A stretch of 64,000 bases of DNA from Cydia pomonella (taxonomy: Eukaryota > Arthropoda > Insecta > Lepidoptera > Tortricidae): NCBI RefSeq assembly GCF_033807575.1, contig NC_084710.1, positions 18,270,357 through 18,334,356 on the forward strand. The letters run 5' to 3'. This document shows positions 39,901-54,900 of this stretch, piece by piece. The notes beneath the pieces are model-generated. The model had not been told where the DNA came from, did no database searches, and saw only the letters and a program-made list of their open reading frames with translations. The translations under genes and the position numbers were made by a program. Position 1 is the stretch's first letter, and each line of letters opens with the position of its first letter.

Positions 39901-42900
39901 CTGATTATTACTGACGCGCGGCAGATACGACTGTCGCGAGCGTCAGCCGCGCGCGACTGACGCATCGGCCGCTAGCCACGAAAGTCTAGCTTTATTTTGT
40001 GTCGAAGCGAGGTTTATAATTAGCCGCCATTAGACACTAAAAATAGAGTATTTGACTACTAGTCAAATCAGTTTCTTTTTACGAACTGTCAAAACGATTT
40101 GCCACTTATAAACTACTAACAAATGACGTCACGGTCAAGTTACTTTTTAGAGTACTATACGATTAATAAAATAGAAATTGTGTTTAAAAATAACTGATAT
40201 ATAAAGATAAAGAGATAAAGATAGTTTATTATTCAAGTAGGCATATTACAATGTGCTTATGAACGTCAAATAAAGCTACACCGGCTCTACCCTACACTCC
40301 TGACCCGAGAAGATTTAAATCCCCCCTGAACGTACGTACGTTTCTCTATTAATGGTCTGGTGCTTTGTTTGATGCATGGTGTGAAATAATTTATTTTAAA
40401 CACAGTCAACACCCCTATTATGATGATTTTGTGTACCTAAGATATTTAATTTTTAAGTTTAACGAATAGGGCTCCTATTTTCTGGTCCATGCAACTCACA
40501 TATCAGTTTAAAATATAAAGGAAGCTGGCTTGGAGCTTTTAAATCCAGGATAGCACGAGGTATAAAATGAAACGAAAATATTACTTACGTATAAGGTTAT
40601 GTTTTCACAAAACTGAAATAAGTTTCAGAAATACCGTTCTTTGTATTAAAGCTGAAACAGTGTTTATTATCTAGCTTACTAAACCTGTACCTGTTCATAA
40701 GATACCTAAGAGAATATACAACTGTATACCCAAGAATACGCTGCCATTTTGTTTTACAAAATCTAAGAAAAAAAAAATAAACAAAACAAAACGTATTGTC
40801 AAAATATTCTCCTTTGGCTTTTATAGACAAGATTAAAATTATGTTTGGAATACAATAATACAAACAATAATTATTAATCTACAGACACAAAGTCAGTTAC
40901 AACATAGATTTCCCCGAAGCTTTGTAAAGCCTGACCTATATTGATCACGCGCCATATTGCGGAATTTCATTAGAACTAAATTTTTCATACTAAAATGAAC
41001 TGTCACCCTATACATGAGAATAACAGCGCCCTCTTGACAATGATCATATAGTTCTGGTCAGGCTCTACTTACAATAGGATATGCTATATCTATGCCTGTA
41101 ATTAGTTTATGTAGCTTCAGATACCATAGTAAAAATACAGAGAATTTAAGTTTATCATACAAAACTTATTTTTGCTCTTTTTTCGTTTCTTTTCATCCGG
41201 AGCTATAAAACTAATTACAGACATAGATGTACCTCATGACATTGTATCTGCAAAGATTCATTACAATCCAACACGTAGTTTTAAAAAATAACGTTTTCAA
41301 AACAACTATCACGACTCCCAATGAATTAATTTAACAGCTAGCTACTGCTCACGGCTTTCGTCAGCGTGGATGATGATGGTACTTGACAATAGTACATTAC
41401 GATACAAGTGCGAAAAATAGGAAATTCGAAACGAGTGGCGATAAATTAAAACACGACCGAAGGGAGTGTTTTAAATCGACACGAGTTGCGAATTACCTAT
41501 TCGCACATGTATCGTACAACGTTTTACAGTACATATGGCTCTTTAAAGTTTCGACATAGTTACATAATGTGCTAATTTACGCACTAGTGCGGAAAAGTAG
41601 CACCATATGTACTGTAAAAACTATACTATAGCCGGTCAAACAACTTTGTCAGTAGAAAAAGGTGCGAAATTCAAATTTTCTATGGGACAATAACCATTAT
41701 ATAACCATTCGCGCCTACATTTTTTAAATTTGCTGCTTTTATCTATAGACAGAAATGGTTTGACAGACTATATATGTCCTGTACTATATGTGCCTCAAAC
41801 GATCTCCATACCAGTACCCCTAGTGTAAATTTTATCGACATCATAACGTGACGAACGCGTTTGCGTTAAGTCTCATTTTGTATAGGATTTTGAGTTTCCA
41901 AAACGTCCCGCTTGGCGCGCTCTTTCTAAATCCAATACAAAATGAGACTAAACGCAAACGCGTACGTCACGTTTCAAAATCTAATTTATTTACACTAGGG
42001 GTACAGATCTAAATCGGGTCAGCGGTTTTAGCGTAGAGAGGTAACAGAAAGACAAAAGTTTCTTTTGCATATAATATTAGTAGAGATAACGTCCGTGTCA
42101 AGATATTTTAAAAGCATTAGTACCGAAAATATTTCTGCAGCCTGTAAAATATTGCAAACTCGGGAACGCTTTCAAACCACAAAAGTGGCAAGTACTCGCG
42201 TAAACGCTAACTTTCAAAAACTTCCCGCCTGATTGTGAACTCGAAGACAAGCGAATAGTTCCAAGGGAACTTGGTAACGAAATTCCAGTGTTATTCAATG
42301 GTAAGTAGTGTATAATAATTTCATAATAGTAAAATTTCCATTACAGAAAAATTTACGGTAAAAATATTATAAACTGGTTACTCAGGTATTATTAAGTCGA
42401 ATAACCGCTCGACAAATGCCTTTAACTGGTCGCACGCTCGACCAGTAAAGGCACGCAGTTGGTGTTCCGTGAAGCAGACCAAGTACAAAATCAAGATACC
42501 GCATTTAGAGACTAACAAGTCATACAAAGTTCTCTGAAATCGGTCTTGTTTTAGAGAGATAATGACAATTCTTGTGAAAGTTTGTTTCTGTAACTAATAA
42601 CTGTGAAAAACGGCTTTTTGGCTGCGACGCTGTCACTATGTGACTTAATTGGTTTAGACATACCTAATATAACTGACATTTTAAAGGAAACTCGCAAATA
42701 AATAAAATAATAATAAAACCTTTATTAATTCGTTGCAATGTTTTTTTTCGTCGAGATGTAAAAACAAATAACGTGTCGTGTGCAGAAAATACACACGACA
42801 CACACAAAAAACGTTTTTTTGCCGAATTGACGAAAAGTCATATAACATTTCTGCTTCTTATGACATCAGGATTGCGTGGTTCAAATCTGTCGGGTTATAT

Positions 42901-45900
42901 GGGCCCACGATGTATTGTTTACATACTATGTGTATTGAAATAAATGTGTTTCTAATTAATAATATAAGTCGTATTAAATCTCAAATGCGACGCACCATCC
43001 TCTCAGGTATGTTTTTATTCGCTGAGACACTTGAGACATCCTAAATGAGTATAAGCAAGTCTTATTTTTGTAATCCTATTTACGTAAAACCGATTATGAA
43101 TTATGTACGCTGTGAAGCTTTTCTTGGCATAACCTGTGGCACGCAATTTAAATTTTACCACCGGCACCGACTTTTATGTCTTTATTAACATTCGCGAACG
43201 GCACTTTACGCGCGTCCGTAACGTCTCGGCTTATAAACGATCTTATATGGCGCGGCATATTGAAACTATAATAAGAGTTTAACAGTAGAGCCAAGCACTA
43301 GGACACTGTGGGCTTGTAAATAGAAATATCGTTATTAAATAAAGTACCTATTCAAAGAATAACCATATTGTTATTTTATCAAAGCATCCCAGAATTGGGC
43401 AAAACCCCATTCTTTCTCTTCCGAATATCTTGTGAAGTCTCCCACCACCACCACCAGTAGGCCAGGCTTAGCACGACGCAATGACAGTATTTCGCGGGCG
43501 TAGCATGATTTATAGCCGAAACCTGCCGAAGCCGAAACCGAAACTTCGGTCGAACACTACCAAAAATATAGTTTCGGCGAGGTCGAAAGGTCCGCCGGTT
43601 TTTTTCCGAAACCGAAACTTTAGCAGAAACATGATTTTTATGCCGAAACTGAAAGTTCTATCGGGCACTACTAAATTCATCGTAGAACTCTTGAAAAATA
43701 GGATTTGAGTTCTCATTACTTATTCAGAGGCGTGACCTCGCGATGTGGAAGTAAGTATCGGTAATGTCATTTCGTACTTAGAAAGTTTTTAAGAACATTT
43801 TATCCTGTGAAATGAGCCAGAAAATTCGGGACAGTTGTCTCGCAGGTAAGCGCTAAGTAGCTTTAACTTCATTACTTCACAACTTGTAAGTATTATGAAG
43901 TTGTCACAAAGTTCAAAAGTGTCGCTATATTTCAGCAATCTGTTGTGTGTCAATAGTAGTAATGTGCAAATTGCAGAACTTCTCAAAATTTCCTAAAATT
44001 TCTGGAAAATTTCATGAGAAAATTCTTATGAAAATTTCCACTTAGAATGCTCCCGTTCAATTTAGGAATTTATTACTTAATGTGGTTAACTGTTGACGAC
44101 TGTTTCAATTAATATTTACGTCACTCATTGGCGTCTATTTCAAGTGTCAGAAATCGGAATTATCTGTACGAAGGTTTCATGGGAACTATGCAATAAATAT
44201 CTTTGGCACATTGCTAGTCAATATTCAGTACCCCTAGTGTAAATAAATTCGATTTCGAAACGTGACGTACGCGTTTGCGTTTAGTCTTATTTTGTATTGG
44301 ATTTAGAAAGAGTGCGCCAAGCGTGACGTTTTGGAAACTCAAAATCCTATACAAAATGAGACTTAACGCAAACGCGTTCGTCACGTTATGATGTCGATCA
44401 AATTTCCACTAGGGGTACTGTTCTATGGTTTTCACAAAATGTTCAGTTCTATGGTTTTCACAAAGTACGTTAAAATCGAGGGCATTTAAAACTATAGGTA
44501 CTGGTCATAAAACTATGATGATAATGGTCACACTGAGTGTAATCTCTGAGACGACACAAATAATCCTGCTTTCTATTTTTCTCTTATAATAGTTAAATAC
44601 TATAATATTTTCGATAATAAATATTCAGGACCATTCTCTTACCTTCTACCACTGAGAAACGAAACGTTTGCAAATTATTCTGAACATAATGCATATAGCT
44701 TCCACTCGCTATTCCCAACGGCTTCCTTCGAATATTCTGATTATATTTCCCTCCGTTAAAAAGGTGGATGTCCTCTATGATTCGAAATAATAAATAAAAA
44801 GGAAATTTACCTTCGATATTAATGGTTTATTACAAATATTCACTCCAAAAAGGTTCGTCAAATCATAACTATGACACTACTAACCAATAGGGACCGTGCG
44901 CGTTGGAGGGTCTGCCATCTTGTGGTCTGAATCGGAACCATAAACAGGCACATTTACACGTCAAGTGTTTTCTTGTGCATAGTAGGTTCTGCCATCTTGT
45001 GGGCTCCATCGGAACAAAAAACATCACATTTACGCCTCGCGCCAAAAATCTGACGGCTCCTGTGCTGCCTTCTATAGTTCATGCACGCTCCCTATATGAA
45101 CTAAGAACTGAAGTTTTAAGTGAATGACATTTTAGAAATAAATTTTTGAATTTCAAAATATAATATCATACACAAATAAGCCTGATGCTGCATTCTGCAA
45201 AGAATCTGTAACAGACCGATTTGAGGGTTCGTTAGAGACAACCCTTTTCCTACAGGTCTCCAAGGAAAATCAGACAAATTAGCTCTGGTGTCCCATCCGG
45301 CACGTTGGACGCTCATTGAAAGGCTCACCATTATGTTACGGCAAAATCTCAAACCACAAAACTACCAAGAACCGAGCTAACTCTCACGATCTACATTTAA
45401 ATAGGTACAGCGGCATGTAAGTTAAGTACGTAGTTCCCAGATTATGAAGTTTCACCATTAGAGCTGTTGAATATGTAAGCGAATATCTGTTTTGAATGTA
45501 TAGACTACACAGACACCGCATTGTGAAGCGTTTACAACGAGCTTGAAGTCATCACATACGTGCAATTTTACGGCCCACAAAGCCCAAAAAAATATAAAAC
45601 AATAACATTGACACTCGGGGAGTGACGACAGAAGTGAAAACTTGAATCCCATCTCAAAAAATGCCAACATACGTGTGTATCTGTGTATATACATACACAA
45701 TATATGTACATACTTATATACAGAGGTGTCAGTTAACGGTAATAGTGTTGCGAGTTCAATGGTTTTTTCCCATATCAAAAAATGCCCAATGCGCCTAGAG
45801 AAATTTCACAAAAAAGCCCTCAAAGTTTTGTTATTATTTTTAATTTATACGTAATTGTGGACGCAATTGAAATAAGTGGACAAGCTCCCTCTAAACTTGT

Positions 45901-48900
45901 ATAGGAGTACTTATGTGACTTCGATTGTCTTATGTGCTCTGTCTGATAGTTGAGGTGGTCTGTGGCTGAATGCCACGGTTGCTCGACTCGACATCAATGT
46001 ATTCGTAATCTCCTTACTGAAATACAGGAATAGACGGCGTAAATAGACTTTTTATAAGGATGCAGACTTGGAAATGTGGTACGTAATTACGCACTGTCGT
46101 GAAATTACTGAAGAGATAATTAATAATTAGGTATTGTGTTTACTCAAGTTAAGGAATGCTGAAATAAAATAGTACTACAAAACTATGCCTATGCCTAAAT
46201 TAAAACCATATTCTGCGAATAGGGCACTGGGGTATTATTACAAGTCTGGCTTGCGCCGTGTATTTATAACTTGGAATAATTTACTACAACTACGAGCATA
46301 AAGACGGTGACAAAAGCAGTCCCTCCAAGCATAAAATAAAATATACTAGTAACTAAGTATTATATGAAAATGTATGATTATAACTGAATAAATGATGATT
46401 CAAAGGGCCTATTACTCAGTGAATGAGTTTATGAATGCGAACAATGAGACTTGATACTTTGTACTTGTATAAAAATATTAACAATCTAGCTTAATATATA
46501 TTGACATTGTAATTTTCTATTTAATTTTATTCTGTATTTATTATTTTAGCTTTTTATTGACTTGTATATCAATGACAATGTATGATTATTACTGAATAAA
46601 TTATATGATATGATATAAAATAAGTTTCTGTTAACAATTTACTTTTCACACAATCAATAAGATGACTATAATTAAAAAAATACACTTTTATAGTTCAAAA
46701 TATTCTGAACACATATAGATATCGATTTCAATGGCAAAATGGTTATTCGACATTTCCCATCATGTCAAACATTGCCTGGATTGGTAAAAAAAAGAAAATA
46801 GTGATTATCTACCAAACTGGTGTTGAAAATAGAAAGGCGACCGTTATTAGGCCGAGGGGCTCCGCACTAGCCGCGATATCAGAGAACGCTGGCTCGATTC
46901 CAGCCCTGGGCACTGGAACACTTTTTCTGTATGATATTTATTTAATAAAGGATTTCTACTTGAAATAACACAAATTAAAAAAAATAAAAAATAATAGTAG
47001 ACAACGATTACTATTGGTCAAGTGGTATGTAACCCTTATTAACACGCTTTTATTAGGTCGACCTGTATGTAACTAACTATGTAATGGAATCTTAGGTAAC
47101 AAATTTAACCATCTTCCCAGGATCGTAGCGTCATGAAAATTGGCAGCTGTATGTAGTTCTGATGACAATACAATAATATGATGAGCCGGAAGATATGAAC
47201 TGGAACTTCATGATGGAACATCGTATCATAGCTGTGTTTGGAATGTTTGGATTTGTTAGAAAAGTCTTGTAATGAACTTTGACCACGATTATTACGTGCA
47301 TTTATAAAAGCGTGTTTTTCTAGTGTTTTTAAACTATTAATTTATTTATATTATATAGTATCTACATATGAGTTTTTCGGAACTTATGTACGAAATATCA
47401 TTTGATATTTACCAGTCGCTTTTCGGTGAAGGAAAACATCGTGAGGAAACCGGACTAATCCCAACAAGGCCTAGTTTACCCTCTGGGTTGGAAGGGCAGG
47501 TGGCAGTCGCTTTCGTAAAAATTAGTGCCTACGCCAAATCTTGGGATTAGTTGTCAAGCGGACCCCAGGCTCCCATGAGCCGTGGCAAAATGCCGGGACA
47601 ACGCGAGGAAGAAGAAGAAGTATCTACATATGATCATCCGAGTTAGACAAAAGTCTTTTAATACGTAATAGTAATACTTTATCAAGAATTTTATAGGTTT
47701 TATCTATATTAATAATATGCGTTATTATATGATTTGTGTATCTTACATATCAATTTTAAATTAACATTAAAATTTTGAAATTTTCGGTAGTAAATTGAGA
47801 GTTATCAAAAAAGGACTCCAATCTTTACAAGACTCGGGTCTCTCAAAAGTTAAAAAGGACTCGACCTTTGACTTTATCATATGAGTCTGAAAAAGAGTTG
47901 AGTCTTCAAACAGAGAACTCAAAAGCACTCGAATTTCGGCCGAATTTCACCTTCCCATATAAACGGAGTTTCGTTCTCATTTTTAAACTACATGCTGGAT
48001 TATAATGAAACTTTGCATATACAGTTTATATAGCTCTAGCTTATAAAACAAACAAAATAGAGCAAAAACCAGTTTTGTACGAATAACGTAAATTCGCTGT
48101 ATTTTTTAAGTATGGTATCTGAAGCTACATACACTAATTACAGGCATAGTTATCATACCGTAAGTACAAAGTTTCAGAGCAATCTAGCAAGTCGTTTTAA
48201 AGTGAGACCGTAACTACGTTTGTATGGAGTCTCGAGCTTGCTGCGGACTCTTAACACTATACTGAAAACACTTAAAAAATATATATATTATAGGACATTA
48301 TTACACAAATTGACTAAGTCCCACAGTAAGCTCAATAAGGCTTGTGTTGAGGGTACTTAGACAACGATATATATAATATATAAATATTTATAAATACTTA
48401 AATACATAGAAAACACCCATGACTCAGGAACAAATATCCATGCTCATCACACGAATAAATGCCCTTACCAGGATTTGAACCCGGGACCATCAGCTTCGTA
48501 GGCAGGGTCACTACCCACTAGGCCAAACCGGTCGTCAAAACTACACTTACATTGCGCTCTCGCAAACGCTAACAATTGCAAATACGTTCCACGAACGAAT
48601 AATACTCAAATGAAATTAACTAAACAACTACAATAAAATAAAATACAAAACCGTCCCGTAACAAGAATCGGTAATCATTAGCTTAAAGTTAATCGTCCCA
48701 TTTGCCTAAACGCGTGCAATTAGTGTACCCATTTAGTATTTTGTGTTGAGCCAACTCAGTTAATACCAAAAGTGGAGGACCCGCGCAAAATAGCGCTTTT
48801 CATACAAACGTAATAGTCTTCATTTTCCTCTCTGGATATTAAAATTAATGAAAATATTTTGACACAATTTGTTGTATACTCGTATCAAGTACAGCTATGC

Positions 48901-51900
48901 CCTAGATTTGTTTCGTATTCTTAATTATTATAAAAGTTAGGAGCATTTAAAAATATGGATGAAATCTGTCTTTCGCTCCTAATTTTTACAATAGATAAAT
49001 ACATCAAATAATGTAAAAATGATTTCCATAATAATGTTGACATTATTGTTGAATCAAAAAAAAATCTAATTACAGCCGCTTTTTTCGCGTCCGACATTGA
49101 AAATATCGAATTATTAAGTACGGTTTTCACGGTACAAAATCACCCACTTTAAGAGGAAAGGCCGCTTCTCAATACAAACGTAGGCCCCATTTTTGTCTCT
49201 GGATATTGCGGCTGTAATTAGATATTTTTTTGATTGCCTCCTTCCTAGCTCAGTAGGTGTGACCCTGCCTACGAAGCAGGAGGGTTCAAATCCTGGTAAG
49301 AGCATTTATTTGTTTATCACAAATATTTGTTCCTGAGTTATGGGAGTTTGCTATGTATATAAGTATTTATATAAAATTATATATTATTTATATCGTCGTT
49401 TAGTACAAGCATTAATGAGCTTACGATAACGAAAAGTTCTGGTTTAGTTAAGAACTCATTTACATATCGTTTGTACGTCGTATAATTTGACAGAAACAGC
49501 TCGATTCGGGCAAGCAATATCACTTTGACGTTAGAAATATCGTAGTATCTTATTGGGATCACAGCGGAATCGAAATAAACGTCAATAATGACATGTCGTT
49601 TAGTTATCTATCTTTAAAAAATCTTTCCAAGATCTTAAACGTATGTCTTAATCATTCTTCGAATTAGGCCGTGATTCAAGTTGCTCGCCGATGGGAATCG
49701 TAGCAGTGCTACGAGTACAGCTACGCTTCGTAGCCATCCAGCCAGCGTAGAACTCGTTACTGGCACTTCCATAAATACTTCCAAGAGACCAATTCGAACT
49801 TACATTTTAATGTCAAGACGATGTCTAAATGATGTTATTATTCGCGCGTGCATTTATGGGCGTGAGCGAAAAACCAAGGGGGACATAATTTAGATATCAA
49901 AACGTAAGTAATTGGTCTTCGTAATTGGCCTATTTCAACCCTGTAAGAGGTCATTCCTGAGTATTAAAGTAAATTGGAGCACTCCGGATCCCTAACACAA
50001 CAAAAAGAGATGAAAATTCTCTTGTATTACAGCATTCACTCGTATAAGGGTACCTACACAATTCGATATGTTAACCACCCAATTGCAAATCTAAGTTTAA
50101 CTTAATATATCGAGAATTGAAATCCACCACATACAATAACATGGTACTTAAAGGCGTTCATTCATGGTACGATTCATCTTTACATACGATTTACTTAATG
50201 GAAAAAGATATCGGAAATCGTAACAAAAACCTGACCAAACAAGAATATTGCAACGATGAATCGCCATTGTATGGCTTTTTGCGATCAACGATTAGTTTTT
50301 GTCTCATTCTTGATGCAGGCGCCGCACGCGCTGCTTGCCTCGCGCACCGATCGTAACGACTAATTGCTCCGTGTATGGCTGGCAATTTCGAAGGGACAGA
50401 TCGTCACGATTCTCGTCAGATTGATCGAAGCGATTAATCGTACCATGTGAGAAATCCTTAAGATACTTGTAATAATCAGATATCTTAAAATTCTTAAACT
50501 AACTTCAGTTCGTTTTTGTTGCACTGAAACTCTACAAAAACTCGTAAAATAAATAGTTTGTAGACAAAAGAATAACATAATTAATATATATAGAACGTAA
50601 TCGAGCGTAAACACAATTTACAAATGGAAATAAGTTTGTGATGGAACAAATATTTGATTTGATAACGTAATTTATTTATTCTTGTTAGTGCTCACCGAAG
50701 CTGGTTTACGTTCATTTAATATAACAAGTATAAGAGTTCTTTTTTCTTTTCTATCTCATTAAGTCTGTATCTGTCTCTTTTTGTTTTCGTACTTATTATT
50801 AGTTTTTATACTTCGTGATAGAAATACTTCTCGTCTAGTACTTACTTTCTATTATAAAAATGTTAATACGGTAATAAAGTTACTTTATTACTGAGTTCAT
50901 CACGATAAAAATACGACGTGGTTTTGTGATGTAGGAACTGAGATTTGGACACTGACAACCTGTTGACGGTTAACACAACAGTGTCTTAAATTTGGACACT
51001 GTTTTGTATCAACCTTTGAGACCTGTCAACCTGCCTTAAAAGAAATAGGATAACGTAAGGTAGCTATTTCTTTCTTTTTATTTCATGTAATTTACACACA
51101 TAGAAATTTAAGACATTAAACATACAACACACTCCACATAAACACATTAAAAGTACAAAAATAGATGTAATACAGTGGTAGCTAAAATTAAATAGTTTGG
51201 CTACCACTGTATTATATCTATTTTCACACTTGTAGAGGAATACTTATTGAGGGGCACTGATAATTAGGTAGTTAACGCTATATTTTGGTAAGTACCACAA
51301 CTTTAACATAACTTTAAACTTGTATCAAATATTAACAAAAAGTTAGTTTAAACTCTCTTCACACGTACTGTAAAGGATGAAACGCCGCAAACTTGAGTTC
51401 CACGGACTTTACGTACACATGTAGTATTAATGCAGCCTTCAGTAGTTAGAGGAGCTGTGGTGCGCCGGGGGCATGCAGCCACGGATTACACACATAATGA
51501 AAGATATGACACTTTTTTACTCTCTCTTCTAAGTCGGTCCCTCACTACTTACTGAGGATTGTGAATCCGCTTGCTAATTTTCCCTAGGGCAGCTCTCCAC
51601 TTCTCCCTGTCTGTTGCTTTGTGAAAAGTTGCTTAGTGTGATATCTGGGCGGATATTTGGTCACACCATCTCGATGGACTTGGTCCTTTAGGCCTTCTAC
51701 CGTCCACCTTTCCCATTTCTACGTTTGCACAATTACTGACTGAGAAGATATTTAACGGCATTATTGGCAATAAACTGAAACACATATCATTTACGAATAG
51801 TACCAAGGTCTTCAGTGTCAAGGAATGGAATCGAATTGCATTCACGGCAGGTACCTAGACTAGACCGTTCGGCCACTCGGACCGTGGCTGCGGCATGGGT

Positions 51901-54900
51901 CCAATTTTCTCTAGTATATGCAGTATGCAATCTCTTGAAAGGCTTACGGCGTCCTCTCGTATATGACATCTAGTTTGGTTCATAATTTATATACCTAGTA
52001 CCTAGTGTTGCTACTTGAAATAACACATTTTTTAAGATATAGGAGGCAAACGAGCAGACGAATTGCCTGATGGTAAGCACCACCGTTGCCCAAGGACAAC
52101 TGCAACATCATAAAATAATTTGATTTGTTTCCTATTCTTGGCAATTTTGGAATACCTAATGAAAAATTACTAAACCTGCACTGAACCAAGTATGGACTTG
52201 GTTTTTGTATATGGATACATACTACTTACTACTATAGCTTACTGTTTCCTGTGCCCATAAGTGCACTGACGCACGTGCATGACAGTGGCGTATCGGCAGT
52301 GGTATTATGTTATCTATACTATAATTTATTTACTCCCAAAGTAACTTCTCCCCGCAGGGCCCGTCTAATCAAATACGGAGGAGTATGGTCAAGTCTTTCA
52401 TTCATTACGATAATTACGTTGAAACGTTGACATATTTAGAAACCGTATACAAAAATATATAATACAGCCGATACTGACCGACAACGCACAGCCTAAATGC
52501 TTTAGGATGGGGACTTGAAATTTTAAATATAAGTATATTCACCAGAGTTCAGCCAAGCTTCACTAAGAATTAATTTTTGGAAGTTCAACCCCTAAGGGGG
52601 CAAAAAGGAGTTGAAATTTTACCGACCTCTACGTAGGCAATGAAGCGGGCGAATGCTAATCGTACCCGCATATATTTGATAAAGAACAGGCCTTAATGAA
52701 CATACATTCAAATGTTTTACTAAAGATGTATGATTTTTTTCCTCATAAATGAATTCAGCACGCAATGTTTGTTTTTATTAAAAACTTCGCTCTTACTGAC
52801 CCAACCTCACAAGTGATTAATGTACACGATTAATGCCGCTCGTAAAACTTATACAAGTTAGTTGATAACAAGCCTCTGCCCGTGACTTCGTTTGCGTGTT
52901 AAGGTTATAGATCGTGTCATTCACAAAGACGCGTGTCTTGACTCTTCGTGTCATGTTATTAAATGTTAGATTTGACAAATCTGTGCGTCATCTTGGACGG
53001 CACGAACTATACTGTCGGATGAAACATTTGATGTGTAACATTTTATCACAAATTATAACAAAATGTAACGTTGTATAACTTTTAATATTATACAACAATT
53101 TTCAGCACTGTAAAATGTTTTATAACATTATGGAACATGTTAGATGTTATAAGCGCAACACTAAACTTGACTAAATATTTATGACTTAAACCTATAAAGT
53201 CATTCCGCACGCAATGTATCACTACTTTGTTTTATTCAAAACGTCGCGCTTACTGACGCAACGTCACAACTGTCACAAGTGATGATTATGGTCTGAACGC
53301 AATTCAATGCCGCTTGATTTTTTATTAACAATAACGCTCTGTTTATTAGGAATAAATAAAAAAAAAACACTAAAACCTACGTCTCGTTTAAATTTGCAGT
53401 TGTATTAAAAATACAAATTATATAAATACGACAACATATACAATAAAACATGCTAAACTTATTGTTAAATACACACAGCAATTTTTCCGAGGGCAGTCCT
53501 TTGTACAAACAAACCACGAAACCAGGTTTTACGGTAGAGAGCCATAAAGTTTTCAATAGTTAATTTCCTAATCACAAAGCAGTATAAATAAGGCACGCTG
53601 GCCACCGGCTGTCCACTGGAAAACGTTTTAATTAAGGGAATGGACCAGTAGTGTTATGTTCTAGTCGCTGGTGCCAGCGCAGGTAGTCGGGTAGAGAGGA
53701 CCAGAGTAACGTGAGCTCGACAGTAAGAATTATAGTTTGGCAAGGGTTCGTCACTGGAGCATCGTTTACAAAAAAACACCAATCGAAACATAATTATAGT
53801 CTTTACCTTCTCATCTACTGTACTGGTTGAATTAAGATTTCGTATACCAAACTATAGTTGCGTACTTCCGGCTCTCATTTTAACTTTTATGTTTTTGATA
53901 GCTATATTTTCCTTCTCTTCTTTATTCCCGAGCCATCAACTCCTCCTTTTTATGATACAGGAGGGTAAAGAGCAGACGAATTGCCAGATGATAAGCAATT
54001 ACCGTCGCTTATGGACACCTGCAACACTAGAGGAGTGCGATGCTTAAGATGGGAGTACGCTCTTTTCTTGAAGGTTTGAAGGTCGTATCGTAGGCGACAG
54101 TTCATTCCAGAGTTTAGCTGTGTGCGAGGCAGGAAGTCCTTGTTTAGCGACCGTTTGGAATAACACCCCTGCACTCCACTCGATGGTCGATACATTTACG
54201 AATGAACTATATAAATACACAACCTCTTATCTATCCTACAACAATCATAGCATAGTCAACCTACAAGCGCTTGAATAAAGTTGAAATTAAAAGGGTAAGG
54301 CGAAGTGAGATGTTATGTTGATGAACAAGTGTTGGAAATGGATTAGTTCGGAGCACATTCCGATGAGTCGGACAATGCTATCGGTAATAGGGGTGGTTGC
54401 TTATCAAATGCGATCCTAAGTAGTGTCTAGAGAGCCTATTTCGTAGGCAAAAGTTGAAAAAAGAACTATTAACCCGAGGGCCAAGGAACGCACGCTCGGA
54501 GCGTTATTTATTTTAGTGCTGATATAGATACTGAGTTTGTAAGTGTGACATACTGGCCTTCACATTATAGCGCAGCCTTTACACATGGATTAGTTTCAAG
54601 TTAATACATTGGCTACTTCCTGTGTAAACTCGCAAAAAACACAGTGTGAAGGCCTGCCACATCCACACTTATCCCGCAGCTACACTTACCCGAAGTATTA
54701 CCTTGTACAGGACCAGGATTATTGATATTTTACAGGAATAACTACTAACAGGTAATTTACTGGACCACAACAATAAGACTTCAAATTTCGTTCTTAAGTG
54801 TTTTTGTTATCTTCGAAAAAGATTTTTTTTTATGTAACAAAGACCTCCCATTCTTCCGCCACTCAACGGTTTGGTGCATGTTCCCGCCAGTCGCTGCAAA

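Noticed and set aside
43481..43716. Opposed 75- and 68-codon frames
   Set aside because: They are translations of a CCGAAAC-rich degenerate repeat.
49238..49310. Possible functional tRNA gene
   Set aside because: A and B boxes are good, but it continues into a SINE body and a paired acceptor stem was not evident.
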